A stretch of DNA of 64,000 bases from Ctenosaura bakeri (taxonomy: Eukaryota > Chordata > Lepidosauria > Squamata > Iguanidae). Under the pieces are notes generated by a model. That model saw only the letters and a program-made list of their open reading frames with translations. It had not been told where the DNA came from and did not search any database. The stretch covers positions 617,732 to 681,731 of the forward strand of contig CAOLHI010000360.1 in assembly GCA_948474755.1 (NCBI GenBank). The letters are read 5' to 3'. Shown here piece by piece: positions 12,150 to 23,938 of the stretch (its first letter is position 1; each line of letters opens with the position of its first letter). The position numbers and the translations under genes are program-made.

Positions 12150-12300
12150 AAACTATGTCTCTGGAGACTAGCGTTTGAATCCCCACTTGACTATGGAAAC
12201 CCTCTGGGTTTCTCAGCCCCAGAAAAAGGAAAGGTGACAAATCTTGTCAAGAAAACCCCCATGACAGGTTCTCCTTAGGAACGCCATATATCAGTTTTCA
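12150..12300 (+). repeat. tRNA-SINE fragment within hAT element
   Basis: The run from ctggagactagcgtttgaat through tatggaaaccctctgggttt and aaaacccccatgacaggttc matches the SINE body on the plus strand. Head and tail are missing or diverged. Confidence 0.6.
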
Positions 12301-12344
12301 AAGGGAAAAGACATGATGGCTAAAAAGAACCTCCCTCTGCCTAT

Positions 12345-12540
12345 GGCACTTTTTTGTTCTGTAACTTCAAGTCACTTCAGAGTTATGACAACCCTAAAGT
12401 GAACCTATCACAGGGGTTTTATGGCAAGATTTGTTCAGAGGGGGTTTGCCTTTACCTTCCTCTGAGGCCAAAACAATGTGATTTGCTCATAGTCACCCAG
12501 TGACTGAGTGGGGATTTGAATCCTAGTCACCAAAAGCCTA
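12345..12540 (-). repeat. tRNA-SINE, long subtype, within hAT element
   Basis: The minus-strand copy includes the extra block gcaagatttgttcagagg and tttgcctttaccttcctctg that marks the longer SINE subtype, also seen at 39370 and, inverted, at 33064. The tail end lies at the low-coordinate side. Confidence 0.7.
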
Positions 12541-13049
12541 TAATAAATAAATATTTGAATATTTTAAATATAAATTTAAATATATGAATCTTGAGTAAAG
12601 TCGGGCAGTAACAAATTATATTTTCTGGGGGGTTTTGGTAAAGAAAGGGTTAAGAACTGCTGTCCTATACTACAAGAAAAAAACAGTTCAATATTTGAAT
12701 GAACTCCAGAAACATATCAACTCATTCAAACAACACACACATGTGAAATGAAACAACCAGATTACACTCAAACCACTATATCACACTGGCTCTCAAATGA
12801 ACTAAATGAACACAAATGAATTCTGCTCATTTAGACTGCTACAGTGAGATGCAATATGATGAAAGAAAAAAAAGGCTAGGTAGACATTCCTGCATTTTGG
12901 AAGATACCTTCTGGTGGCCTATAGATGTTTCAAACCATTTTATTTACGTAGAGAAGACGCTGCTGACATGGTTGTTTTATTTCACACATGCATATTGCTA
13001 GTTTTGAATAAAAGGTTTATTAAAGCATGTTGAATTGTTCTTCTTTCTT

Positions 13050-13175
13050 GCTCCACAGGAAATTGTTCCTACTCCTTCCATGTTATTTCTGCAACTGGTA
13101 CTAAATTTTGTGGTAAAGAAGTAATGCCCAGGAACACATCTGCTCTTGTTAACTGAGGTACACTCATATATTTAT
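13050..13175 (+). repeat. Inverted copy of the composite-retroposon unit
   Basis: The reverse complement matches the unit at 11820-11935 and 6460-6545: aataacatggaagg, cctgggcattact and a block like tgtacctcagttaac line up in order. No SINE is attached here, so the unit also exists on its own as a dispersed repeat. Confidence 0.65.
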
Positions 13176-13179
13176 CCTT

Positions 13180-15380
13180 AATATTATTAATTCAGTTTTG
13201 ACCACCTGAAGACATATCTGTCTAACTAAAGCAATCAGTCTTGAAAACATAATACAAAACGCTGGAGATTAGAAAGAGTAACATCAGTGTAAAGTAATAG
13301 TTTGTATTCACTGTCAAGATATGTTTGTTTATCTCTTCTATCAGATCTGCCTTTCCATTTCCTGAATTTGTTTCCAAGTTTATCTGCACCCATGCAAATG
13401 TCAAGTATACCTGTTAACAATGATCAATCATCCTCCTGCAGTGACTCTGGCATCTGCTACTGTGCAGCCAACAGAGAGCAATTTCAGATAGCAGCCAAGA
13501 ATTTGTCACCAGAAAGCCGTTTTTAAAGAATGAAATCAATAGATGGGAAAATACCGACGACATTCACAGAATGATTCTTCAGCAGTCACCTGCATTAATT
13601 TCCAAGCGTGTCAGCAAGTCTTTAATACCATGCCCCCAACTCCCTCCCCCCACCCCACCCTCAAAATGGTAAAAAAAAAACATAAAATTCAGAGCGTTGG
13701 TGCTTACACTATTTCCTTAAGAATTTGACATGAAATCCAGCATGAAAGGAAGAAAGCCACGCCTTCCAAATGAGGTTACAAAATTGGTTTATACTTTGCA
13801 CTTTAAACTTCTGCATTATGTTTTTTTGACTGGAAGGAGAGATTATTATGTGGCCAGCTTAGTATGATGAGTAAAATTGAAAAACAGGTAGGAAAACATC
13901 CAAAGCAGAGATTAATCAGAGCTGCAGGTTTCAGATATGAAGAAACACGACAGGAGTGTTCTGATTACTTTAGAGGCAAGATGTAGACCTGAGTGAGCTC
14001 TCCAGTTCTGGGACCTCAAGGAACCATTCTTTCTTACAAGAAGGGGTTTTCTCTGAGAGAACATTGTTAAACAGAAGTCCTCTCTACAGCAAATTACTCC
14101 AAGAGGCCTCTGACATTAATGATAGCTCTGCATTTCAATCTACCTGAAGTTTGGGAAGGCTCAACTTGGCCATTTCATTTCTGGAATAATTTTTCAGATT
14201 GTCTTCAGCATTGCTATTGGTGCTAGTGTTCACAATGAATGACTTCACAATGTTTGGGAAACAAAATCTTGAGGGAGATGCCCAATACACCTCCTTGGTG
14301 GGCAAAAATAGGAGAAATCAGACATACTACTACCTGAATGTGTACAGGGACCACACGGCTGGATAGACCACCAATGGCCCACTGCCAACAACATTTCCCT
14401 AAACCACTTGTTGATTTAGCTTATACGCGTAAGAACTGCAGGTATGTCAAAGCCCTCCATGCACAGAGAGATCCTGACTGACCTACCATAAGATACCTTT
14501 GCATGCTTGCTAAATACGGGATAGTCCCTTCAGTGCCTGAATAACATCGAAAAATTCCAAGTCTAGAGATTTTTTTAAAAAATTATAAGCACCAAGAAAC
14601 AATAATAGAATGTATAAAAGTTACCACTGAAATACTGTTCTCATCTTTTATTACATTTCCTCCTTTAAGTGTATGGGTGTGCTTCCTGGCTTCAGCGCAG
14701 CATTTTTTGTGTTTCTTCTCAATACTGAGTCAATAATCCAGCATTTACAGTTACGTAAGAGAACCCTTGCTTGTACTGTATTTTGTTTTAACATATACAG
14801 TGAGTTGTCCTCAGTTCCATATTGAGCAAAAAGGATATAAATTAAATAAACAAAAATAAAGTAGTGCCTTTCTCTATTCTCCTGCAGCACAACTTCAAGG
14901 AGAACAGAAATTTCACCTCTGCTTTCAGCTCAATTTCTCATTATATGTGAATCATTAAAAACTGTCATTACTATTAACTACATTTATTGAAACAAACAAC
15001 TTCATACCACAGATAATAATCTTCACTTGTTTCAACAACCAGTAATTAAAACTAGCCAGCATTTATTTAGGTTCAGATGTAAGATCGTTAGTTGAAAACA
15101 AAAGGGAAAGCATACAAATTGGTATCCTATAGATTTGCTGCACTTTATGGAACAGCCAGTAGGATTTCAGGGATGCCACGGGAAGCCACGTAACAAAGCA
15201 AATACAATGTTTATTCTACTTTCTGCATTTCAGAAACTACAAAACTCAAGTGAAATGATTGTTCAAGACTGAGACGAAAGAACAGTATCCAAACATTCTG
15301 GAATGCACAATTTATTGTTCATCATACTACTGTCAACCATGTTGTCCATAAGATGATGTAGAATATATGTTTTCTAAGAT
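13180..15380. other. Unassigned non-coding stretch
   Basis: No repeat or gene is recognised. ORFs of 60-80 codons on both strands lack conserved motifs and good splice signals. Confidence 0.45.
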
Positions 15381-15384
15381 AAAT

Positions 15385-15578
15385 GCTGAGCAGTGTTAGC
15401 GCTGGTTAATTCCTGAATGGGAGACCGCCAACAAATAACAGGTGCTGTCTGCCATATCACAGAGGAAGGAACTGGCAAAACCGCCTGTGATGATTCCTTG
15501 CCTAAGAAAACCCTATATGAAATTCATGGGGTTGTCGTAAGTCAACAAACAGCCTGAAGGGACACACATACGCAAAAT
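15385..15578 (+). repeat. 5S rRNA-derived SINE
   Basis: The 5S-like part (cctgaatgggagaccgcca, aaataacaggtgctgt) is followed by the SINE body (gaggaaggaactggcaaaac, ttgcctaagaaaaccc) and the tail block gtcgtaagtcaacaaacagc. The head is truncated relative to the copy at 63757. Confidence 0.8.
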
Positions 15579-15579
15579 A

Positions 15580-18030
15580 CATTTAAAAGCTCTCCTTCCA
15601 GAGTCAGTCAGCACTGAAGGCATGAAGAAGCTGAATGTGCACACATTCCAGCTCTCTGTGACCGAGATATTTTAAGGAACCTAGATACAATTACAAACAG
15701 CACACATTAAGCACACCTCTATTTATTTTAATTTTTAGACCTGAATCTACCTCACACTGGGAACTTCTTCAGGCACTCAAAAGAGTACACTCCTCCAGGG
15801 GAACTCTCAGCCTGCTGCTTCTCAGGTTACCATGGAAACTGTGGGAGCATCCCAAGTTCAAAGACTTCGGAAAGACTCTGAACAGGAAGCATCCATGAGT
15901 AAATAGGTGGACTAAACCCAACATTAGAAATTTTAAATCTTTCAGAAGCCATGCACTGAAGACATCTTGAGAAGGCCAATTAACACCAAGGCCAGCCATT
16001 TTAAGGGCCGTGGTGACTATTTTAGCAACAAATTATGGAACAACATAGAAAAAAGGCCATGCCCTCCACGCTTTAAAACCAAGGCTGGAATACTGTGGTA
16101 TCTAAATCCATTTGCCCAAGGAAATGCTTTTCTTTTGGAAGTTTCTTCATCCCATATAGTTGCTTTAAGATTTAAAGCAAAATTATTCTGGAGTTCAAGC
16201 ACCAGAGAACAAATTTAAAAGAGAAGGCAAGTGATGCAAGTGAGCACAGGTTGAAACTGTCCACTTCCCACATTTGAGATAGGGCCTATACCAGTACTGA
16301 CAGGAAAATGAGAATCCAAGAAAAAATAACAAAAACCTATGCATTCTGCTTCTTTTAAGCCATTCCTCCTCCTCACCTAAAATGTTTCAGTTGAAGGACA
16401 CAAGTCACTAAGTAGGACTGAAATGTTTTACCCCTTCGTTGACAATTGAAACAATTTACAGCTTCTGGAATGGCAAAAGAAGCTGCATTTAGACATCCAG
16501 ACAGTAACAATATGCTTCAAGTGTTCATACTATTTTGCACATAACTGCATGTTGAAAGAGACTCTGTTTATTTGGCTTGTGGCAGATGCATACACACACA
16601 TACTGTATATGACCACTGTCAAAGAGACAGCAGTAGAGTGATCACTGGATAACGTTCTTGCATTAACCTAGGCCTACAGTGAATTAACATGTCATTTACA
16701 AAACAACAACAACAACAACAGTTCCAGTGATCTAAATAAGCATACTGCAGCGGCCAAAAATCTGAGTGGTTTTACCAGATGGCATCTACTTTAGACATCA
16801 TGTGGCTGACAGTGTTGGCTATCAGCACTGAGGAGGAGGAAAAGCAGGAAAAGCAACAGGCAAAACACAATATGAATGCTTTCCACACCATGAACAGTCT
16901 TGTTGAGAGAGACTGAGTGATAAAAATGTGTCCCTCTTCTCAGATATAAGAAACAATCAGGACTAAACTGGAAAAGCACTTCAGATGTTACGGTAAATGA
17001 CTGGCCTTCCATAAAATAAGTATTTTTAAAGGAAGGTATAAAGTGTTTAAATGGTGGAGATTAACATGCCTGAAGAAATCAATGGAAGCAAACAAAGCAA
17101 TTTCATTTCTAAAATTGTCTATCCACATTTTTCTGAATGTTCTGAAAAAGGTGCGATTATTTGGCCAAATAATAGCAATGCAAAATAATACCCAAAGCTA
17201 CACAAAACAGCGGTAGTCCCAGTTTTTCAGACAGCACCCTTCCCCATTAATGTGGGTGGAGTTCAGAGGTGATATTTAAAAGGACCGAAACAGCAGAAGC
17301 AATATGTGCTGAATTGTTCCCCTGCCCGGTGCCAACTCTTTTTCTTCCACCACCTTACCCTGTCTTCTCAGACATATTTATCCCTGCTGAGCTCACTTTT
17401 TATGGCAGGGGTTGGCTAGAGGAAAATTATGCTTTCCCAGACCAACTGAAGGATACAACATGACAAGGAGAGGAAGAAAGGTATGCTACAATAGTGAGCT
17501 GTATGTGGCCTTGTGCTTGTTTTATACAACAATGACTTGTAACTGCCATGCGCTGCTGCCAAATCTCAGTGGTGCCTAAAGCAATTTTTTAAAAAAACCA
17601 CTAAAGACTGCATACTTTGTTTACAAGGGTGGTTAGCATCCATGGGAATGTTATTGAACTTATAGACACAGTCCATGCTTCCTCTGAACTTCTTTTAAGA
17701 GAAAACGGGGACATTTTTTTTCACCATCACACTATCAATATTCAACAAGGCAGTGGGAGATACGTTTCTCCCTTGGCTGTGAAGAGACAAGGTATAGTAA
17801 GGAGAGAAGAACAATGCAGTTCAGGAGAGCCCCATGCACTCTTCTAACCATTAACAAAAGATCCCCATCCCTGATCTAACACCATCTAGCAGTGTGCTTC
17901 TTTTTATACTGGTATTGCCACGACCTGTGGCCTGTATCATCACTATGTGAGGTCTGTGGGGACACCTACTTAGGCATGACTAAAATTCATGGGAGTACCT
18001 GTATTTGTTCTAATCATTGCACAGAGTAGT
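15580..18030. other. Unassigned non-coding stretch
   Basis: No gene is supported. A short (aac)n tract lies at about 16700-16722. The plus-strand ORF at 17269-17463 has a pyrimidine-rich acceptor-like site (cctgtcttctcag) in it but no recognisable domain. Confidence 0.45.
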
Positions 18031-18035
18031 GTGAA

Positions 18036-18147
18036 CCTCAAAAAGCCGTTGGGCCACAACTTCCAGCAGCCCTAGCCAGCTTAGCTAATGGTGAAGAATG
18101 TTATGGGCTGTAAGTCACCAACAGCTAGAAGGCTGCACAATACCCAC
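18036..18147. repeat. Palindromic MITE remnant
   Basis: Left half gggccacaacttccagcagc and right half ttatgggctgtaagtcacca are inverted relative to each other around agccagcttagctaatggt. Fragments of the same family are seen near 4780, 27110, 33490, 51748 and 56630. Confidence 0.5.
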
Positions 18148-18429
18148 CTTGGTTTACATGTTATCTAGAGAACAAAAGCAAAACAAAAAAAAGCAAACAG
18201 TAAGATAGCTACACCTCATAATTCATCTAAATGCACAAGCCAGGTGAGGCACTAAGAATCAAGTCAATAAACAATTATCATCATCACCCTGCCTTTTTCC
18301 CAATTCAACACTCAAACTGCACACAGAAGAGTGCACAGTCTCCTCAGTATGCAGTTCTGTATTTCATATGAGAAAACCAGGGCTCTATGAAACACAAGCA
18401 ACATGGACTTGCCCTGTCTGCCTCCCGTC

Positions 18430-18478
18430 ATCATCTTCTTTTTCTTCTTCTTCCTCCTCCTCCTTCTCCACCCAAAGC
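18430..18478. repeat. Pyrimidine microsatellite (TTC/TCC)n
   Basis: Imperfect run of ttc and tcc triplets on the plus strand. Confidence 0.85.
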
Positions 18479-18947
18479 CCAGTCATAGAACAGCCTTGTT
18501 TAGACATAACAATAAATCAGAATGTTCAACAATGAGCTGTATGGCAGTACTAACATTTAAAACCGGCAATTTTATTATTTGATATACTGTTCTATATGTT
18601 TAACTGTTTTTATAAAGCTGATCTTAGGGTTTTAAACTTTTGGAAATTAGCCAAAATAATCATTGTTGAAACCAATCAGGCTTTAAAGATGTTGAAGTGC
18701 AGATCAAAAGTTACTTATGAAATACAGAAGTGAACAAAACTGAAATCACTGTTTTCCATGAGAGCAGGCAAAAACCATGTTAGACCTATAGCATGACTTC
18801 AAATTCCTTAATGTCTACTGGCTCATCAAAAGAAGATTAAGCTAGCTCCCAGTTTCTATAGAACATTGTCACCAAAATTAATATAAAGCTATTAGTCCAT
18901 ATTATTGTCCAACACTGTATTTTGTACTTGTAACTGCTGTTGACTGA

Positions 18948-19134
18948 GGCCATTTCTGCACTACGCTGTTATAGCACGATTATTCCACTTTAAACATCCT
19001 ATGGAATCCTGGGGTTTGCAGCCTGGGGAGGGGCCAGGGGCCAGCTGGTCCCTCCTCAAACTGCAAACCCTAGGATTCCATAGGATGTTGAAAGTGGAAT
19101 AATCGTACTGTAACAGCGGAGTATGAAAATGGCC
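18948..19134. mobile_element. Palindromic MITE with TGA duplication
   Basis: The 187-bp element folds on itself almost completely: ggccatttctgcactacgct at the left end mirrors the right end, and gatgttgaaagtggaataat mirrors the left interior. It is flanked by tga on both sides (18945-18947, 19135-19137). A sister copy at 61072 has tag on both sides. The 3-bp flanks suggest a PIF/Harbinger-like origin, but the flanks are not the usual TWA. Confidence 0.8.
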
Positions 19135-19289
19135 TGAATTTTACTGCTTTATTATGTACATCATCTCTAGAGGGTTCCATCCTTTAAAAAACAGCTAAAA
19201 ACAATGTGATTACATTATATATTATACAAAAAATGGTGAGTATACACTCATTAAAATAGTGTGTATACATACACATACAGAGAAACAGT

Positions 19290-19425
19290 AGCTTAGTGGC
19301 AAAGCACATTCTTTGCACGCAGAGGATTTCAACCTAAAAGGGTCAGATACCAGGTGATGCAGAGCCCTCTGTACAGGACACTGCAGACATACTGTTATAA
19401 TTGATAAAGCAGCTCCCTATGTTTA
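19290..19425 (+). repeat. tRNA-derived SINE, second family
   Basis: Head with A-box-like tagcttagtggcaaagcac and tctttgcacgcagaggattt, ending near aagcagctccctatgttta. Related copies are at 20075 (minus), 54762, 59478 and 62648. The copy is diverged. Confidence 0.6.
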
Positions 19426-19429
19426 TATA

Positions 19430-20000
19430 CACTCTTTAGAGGTATTGAGCCAACCTAGCATTAGTTATATTTGAAGCTAACCCACAGAAATTAATGAGAT
19501 TCATTAGTCACAACTAACTGAGACCCACATAAGCTAGTGTCTGTTCTAGACAGGACAGACAGTGAATTTCACCACATTGTCTATCTACAAATATAAAAGT
19601 CAGGAGGTAGTCCAAAGAAGAAGCTTCATCCTCCTTTCAGTTAGTTTGAAATATTTTCTATGAAATTTCCACATATATTCAACCAACCCACCATGAAATT
19701 TTCACAGTAATGGGAAACTGTAATTTTACTTAAGTAAGAAGTAGCTTTGCTGAGAAATCTCTTCCTAATACCTCATTTGGTCTACTGTCACTATCCAGGG
19801 AATACATTTGCATAGCATCTCGCTTTGTCCTAATTTAAATAGGCCTTTGTCCTATTTTTTAAAAAATTATCATATAGAAAACAGTGTGGTTTCCTATGAC
19901 CCACACTCCCTAATCTTCCCTGAACTACAGATATCTAATTACTATACCTTTTTAAATATCTTCAGTTGTAGGACTGGGACTGTTTAAAAGTTCTGCATAC
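19430..20000. other. Unassigned non-coding stretch
   Basis: Nothing recognised apart from AT-rich sequence. Confidence 0.45.
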
Positions 20001-20056
20001 AAAAAGAAGAAGAAGAAGGAGGAGGAGGAGGAGGAGGAGGAGGAGGAGGAGCAGCA
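20000..20056. repeat. Purine microsatellite (GAA)n(GGA)n
   Basis: A run of gaa followed by about ten gga triplets, ending in gcagcagc. Long purine runs of this kind can form triplex DNA. Confidence 0.9.
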
Positions 20057-20074
20057 GCCTAACAATACTGAGAG

Positions 20075-20330
20075 CTACCCAAAAACACATCATAGGTTAA
20101 ACAATCTGTCCATCTAATCTAGTATAGTCTACTCTGACTAGCTAAAGTCCTTTATGGTCTAAGAAAGAGGGTGTTTACTATCATCTGTTACCAGATCCTT
20201 CTTTAAGTAGAGATGTACTTTTACTGTACCCTATTTACTCTACTATATTCTACTTTAAGTAGAGATTCAGTCTGCGACTTTCTGCATGTCCACATGGGCT
20301 TTACCACTGAGCTATCGTTCCTTCCTTAAC
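20075..20330 (-). repeat. tRNA-derived SINE, second family, minus strand
   Basis: Reverse complement shows the head (gatagctcagtggtaaagcc, atgcagaaagtcgcagact) and the distal block (tagattagatggacagattg) in the same order as the copy at 59478. It contains a short internal duplication around taagtagagat. Confidence 0.6.
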
Positions 20331-20334
20331 AATT

Positions 20335-22470
20335 ATTTGACAGATTACAAAATTTTTACAAAAATCAACTTGCATAAGATTTGTATATAAGCAATGTACA
20401 GATCTGTCATAAGAAACAGACAAATTCATATCTCTACACATTTGCAGTGTGCACATGGTGCTTTCATTATTGGAACTGTATAACAGGAGACAAAACTCTT
20501 ACTTACTTGTGATACTTAGATCCTGTCTGCAGCTTCTCTGAGATTTAACGATTTGGCTCCCTCCAAGGTGTCCAAGGCTGACAACTGAAGATTTTGTTTG
20601 AACAGGACTTCAGGAATGGATTATTTATGGAAAAGAGGCTTCTAATAATATGCTGTAGTGTTTCTAATGAATAAGTTTTTCAAATTGCTTTCAATTTTAT
20701 TAAGTGCATTTTAACTTAAGTATTCTTTTTTGTCAATGTGTTTATTTGTATCTGTTTCAATTCTGTAAGCCCCCAGGATATCCAGGGCTCAAGGAACAGC
20801 CAAGGTAATATTATTATCATATCATCTAAATGCACATAGAAATGAACTTATTTATGTCTGAATGTAACCTGCATAAAGTATACATGCCAAACTCTTAATG
20901 ACATTACCTGTTTTATTTCCAGCAACTTCAAAATTTTCTCACATTTGCTGAAGTTGAATGCCCCAAACAGAACCAAGCAGCACATTTTCAGCTAAATTGT
21001 GCTAAGTTGTTCAAATTATATATAGACTTCCCATCTCTTTTGCTTCTTCATTTTATAAATATCAAAAACCTGTTCCATCACTGATGCTATTTGGCACTAA
21101 TTTGCAATGAAATACTAAAGGGTTGAAAGAATGCTGTGACAACAATAGGTTTGTTGGACATATTAATATGCAGCTATTAGTGTTATTATTTTTACTACAA
21201 ACTGTTACTATTAAACTTGTTAGATGTTAAGAGAAAATTCAGTGGAAAGGAAGAGAAGAAAATCTGATCAGAAAAATCATGCTGGGAGAGCACCTGCCCT
21301 TTTCATTTTTGTACCATATGGGTACACGGATCACATTTATTGTGGGCAGATATATAGGACCCATGTTTTACATAGAACCTAACTGTTTTCTCTCTATCTC
21401 ATAAAAAAGCTCAAAATCTAAGAATAGAATTCTTCTACCTTTGTTAATCAGCTGATGTAAAGGCAATGGAGGGCAGTGGCTTGCATATGTGGGTGGTGAA
21501 TCTACCCTAGGTTTTAGTCCAAACCACCCAGACAGCTGAACATTAGCCTCACAAAAAGTTCAGCACCTTGGACATCTCCTTTAAAATCTTGACTGAAGCC
21601 TGGAGTAGAACCATCAGACCACCAGCCACCAGCTGCATCTATAGCATAGTTTGATTTAGATGTTTACATACAGGGCTCTCAAGATTATTTTCTTGCTCAA
21701 GGAGATTTACTACTTCCATTCCACCCTCTTTATATTCATCATGATCACTGTTTTGCATTAGACAGGCACTGAACAAACACACACAATGGATAGCATAAGT
21801 TACAAAAGCAGCAGAAACTTTAACCTCTACACACAGGCTGTGAACAGCATATTAACGAAAAAACTCAAATGCTGCCCTGAAATGCCATGAATGAGACAAC
21901 ACAGAGAAATAAAATGCAATTGCTCTATTTGTAATTCTAAGCTATTGCTCTCTCTGCTAAAGCTGTTAAGAGAATTGCAGGAAGCCTGTGAAATAACTAC
22001 CTTTCCTAGCCTAATAATTCCTAAACACTTTTGATTACAACTGAAACAAAACGTAACCATTGACTACAATTGCTCCATCAGCTTGAAAACATTTTATAAC
22101 TTGTTGTAACTACATGAACATAAAATTTCTTCTGTAGCTGGCTCTTTATATGAACTCTGCACATTTTTCATGGTGACAACCTAGAAACTAAGCTGAGAGA
22201 ATAGTCGACCACTTGAGAAATACAAGCGAGCAAACATCATCCATCTGCAACTATAATGGCCACACCCATCTCAAAATTAGCAAATCCCAGTTGCTTAGTG
22301 TGATGAAGTGTATATAACTAGAAAAATATTCAGTTTTCTGTGGCACAAAATTTAAATTGCTTGGATGGAGAATATTTTTAACACAATGGAGTATACACAT
22401 ATTACATCATCACCTTTGCTAAGTCCAAATGCTTATAACATTCAATTCCATGTCATATCATGTTTACTCA
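20335..22470. other. Unassigned non-coding stretch
   Basis: No gene or repeat family recognised. A minus-strand open frame near 20510-20620 was considered and rejected. Confidence 0.45.
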
Positions 22471-22477
22471 TGTTTCT

Positions 22478-23920
22478 CCAGTGTCTTACAGACATATTCA
22501 CTTCCCTCTGACTTTTCTACATTTTGTTGTGTTACAACCTGGAACTGAAATGGATTTAATTGGCAATGCTATTATCTGATGGACACAGGATACTACACAC
22601 TGTGAAGGGGTGAAATATTTTTATTATGCCACAAAAATTAAGTAAACAAAAGTAAACTGGCATTTATTGAATGCATAGATATTCCTGTTGTTGTCACATG
22701 CCTGAATAATCTCTGGTGCAGTCACTCCCTCAGAAATCACAGAGTAGTTAAATGGACTCCATCTGTGTGCAATTCAATCCCCTGTGATCTCAGACAAAAA
22801 GTACCTGCTTTTGGAAAGCTTTAGAGTCTGTTGGAGAGCACATCTAAACAAATAGCATTGCGAAGACCAAGGGTCAAAATATATCCAGGATAAAGATGTA
22901 AAGAAGCACTAGTAAGGGCTGGGTTATTTTTTAAAAATCCCAAAGTATGAACATCTCCCAGAGCATTGTTAAATCCTTTATTACAAAAATGGAAATGATA
23001 TTGCACAACTGTAACTTTGCCTAGTTGTGTAAATCCATCAAAATTTGGTGGCTGATTAAGAAGAGCACACAAAAGCAACTAAGAGACCTATGGTAACTTT
23101 GAAGGAACTGGAGAGTTCCATAGCTGATACAGAAGAAACTGCCCGTGTTCCAACTTTCACTTAGACATTCTACAAAGATGGACCAATCTTTTAAAAAAAA
23201 TGAAGTTTGCTAAAAAGGCATGTGGGAAACACAACAAACATGCAGGAAAAATATCCTCTAGTCTAATTAGACCAAAATTGAATTGTGGTGCAGATAATTT
23301 TCTCTGGCAGAAACTGAGAAACTGTTTAGGATGAGGTAGATGGAGACAAACACAGTGATCCTGTCTTTGAGGAAAACCCAGTTCAGCCTGCAAGGTGCCT
23401 GAGGCTAGGGTGGATTTTCAAGAAATATGCGGCCAAAGTAACACTGGTTTAAAAACAAGAACCTGGATGTCTTTGAATACCCTAATCATAGGTCAGACCC
23501 TGATCTGACTGAGAATCTCTTGGAAGATTTAAAGGTTGGTGTTCACCAACAGTTTCCATCCAACCTGACAAAACTGGAGCAATTTTGCCAAGAAGAAGGG
23601 ATAAACATTGCTGAATCCAGGTATGCAAAGCTGATAGAGATGTACCCGAAAAGATTTAGCCAACTGCAGCTGTAATTGCTGCCAAAGATTCTTCAACCAA
23701 GTATTGACTCGGGGAAGGGTACTGAATATGTATGCAACCAACAAGTATTAAGTTTGTTTTTGTCTGCTTAACCTTTGTGCCGTAATAACAACATTTTGAA
23801 CCTTCATAATATGGAGTATCTTGTGTACATCAAGTAATAACAACACCAATTAAATCCGTTTCAATTGCAACAAAATATGGAAAAGCCAAAAGGGACTAAA
23901 TATTTCTGTGTGGTACTATA
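22478..23920 (+). mobile_element. Decayed Tc1-like DNA transposon
   Basis: About 1.44 kb with long terminal inverted repeats of roughly 130 bp. The left end carries tctacattttgttgtgttac and ggatttaattggcaatgc; the right end carries their complements around aattaaatccgtttcaattg and ends at tgtggtactata. The layout is that of Tc1-like elements with a single transposase gene known from fish and amphibians. It is heavily mutated and non-autonomous. Confidence 0.85.
22850..23707 (+). pseudogene. Tc1-like transposase relic
   Basis: The plus strand retains blocks typical of this transposase: a helix-turn-helix region near 22980-23100, a region around 23200-23280 where a SDETKIEL-like catalytic stretch is still legible as tctaattagaccaaaattg with a stop in place of the acidic residues, and a C-terminal part with tggtttaaaaacaagaacct in recognisable order. 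Multiple frameshifts and stops prevent any function. The former stop codon is at about 23705-23707. Confidence 0.75.
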
Positions 23921-23938
23921 TGCCTTCTGTTGGTTTTC

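Larger units (their letters stand above)
11941..12663. mobile_element. hAT-like element inside the composite retroposon
   Basis: Inverted ends agtggttcttaatctggg and aaagggttaagaactgctgt. The 8-bp flanks cctacact (11933-11940) and cctatact (12664-12671) differ by one base and restore the unit sequence seen at 6253-6640 when joined. It has no transposase ORF and contains two SINE pieces. Confidence 0.8.
11620..12792 (-). mobile_element. Composite SINE retroposon, copy B
   Basis: Flanked by an exact 11-bp direct repeat tcaaatgaact (11609-11619 and 12793-12803). Read on the minus strand it begins with a canonical SINE head (gagccagtgtgatatagtgg). It continues through a roughly 220-bp unit shared with 6447-6640, and ends with a complete tRNA-SINE whose tail abuts the other duplication. 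A hAT element (11941-12663) later interrupted the unit. The duplication around the whole suggests it moved as one retroposed piece of about 440 bp. Alternatives are nested insertion with loss of duplications. Confidence 0.65.

Noticed and set aside
11845..12240. 131-codon minus-strand ORF
   Set aside because: It crosses the junction between the retroposon unit and the inserted hAT element, so it is an accident of nested repeats.
17269..17463. 64-codon plus-strand ORF with an internal acceptor-like site
   Set aside because: No domain, no donor and no conservation evidence; length is within chance expectation.
20510..20620. Minus-strand frame of about 35 codons ending before a gtaagtaag donor (LEGAKSLNLREAADRI then stop)
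   Set aside because: No acceptor with a pyrimidine tract, an in-frame stop before the donor, and no recognised family.
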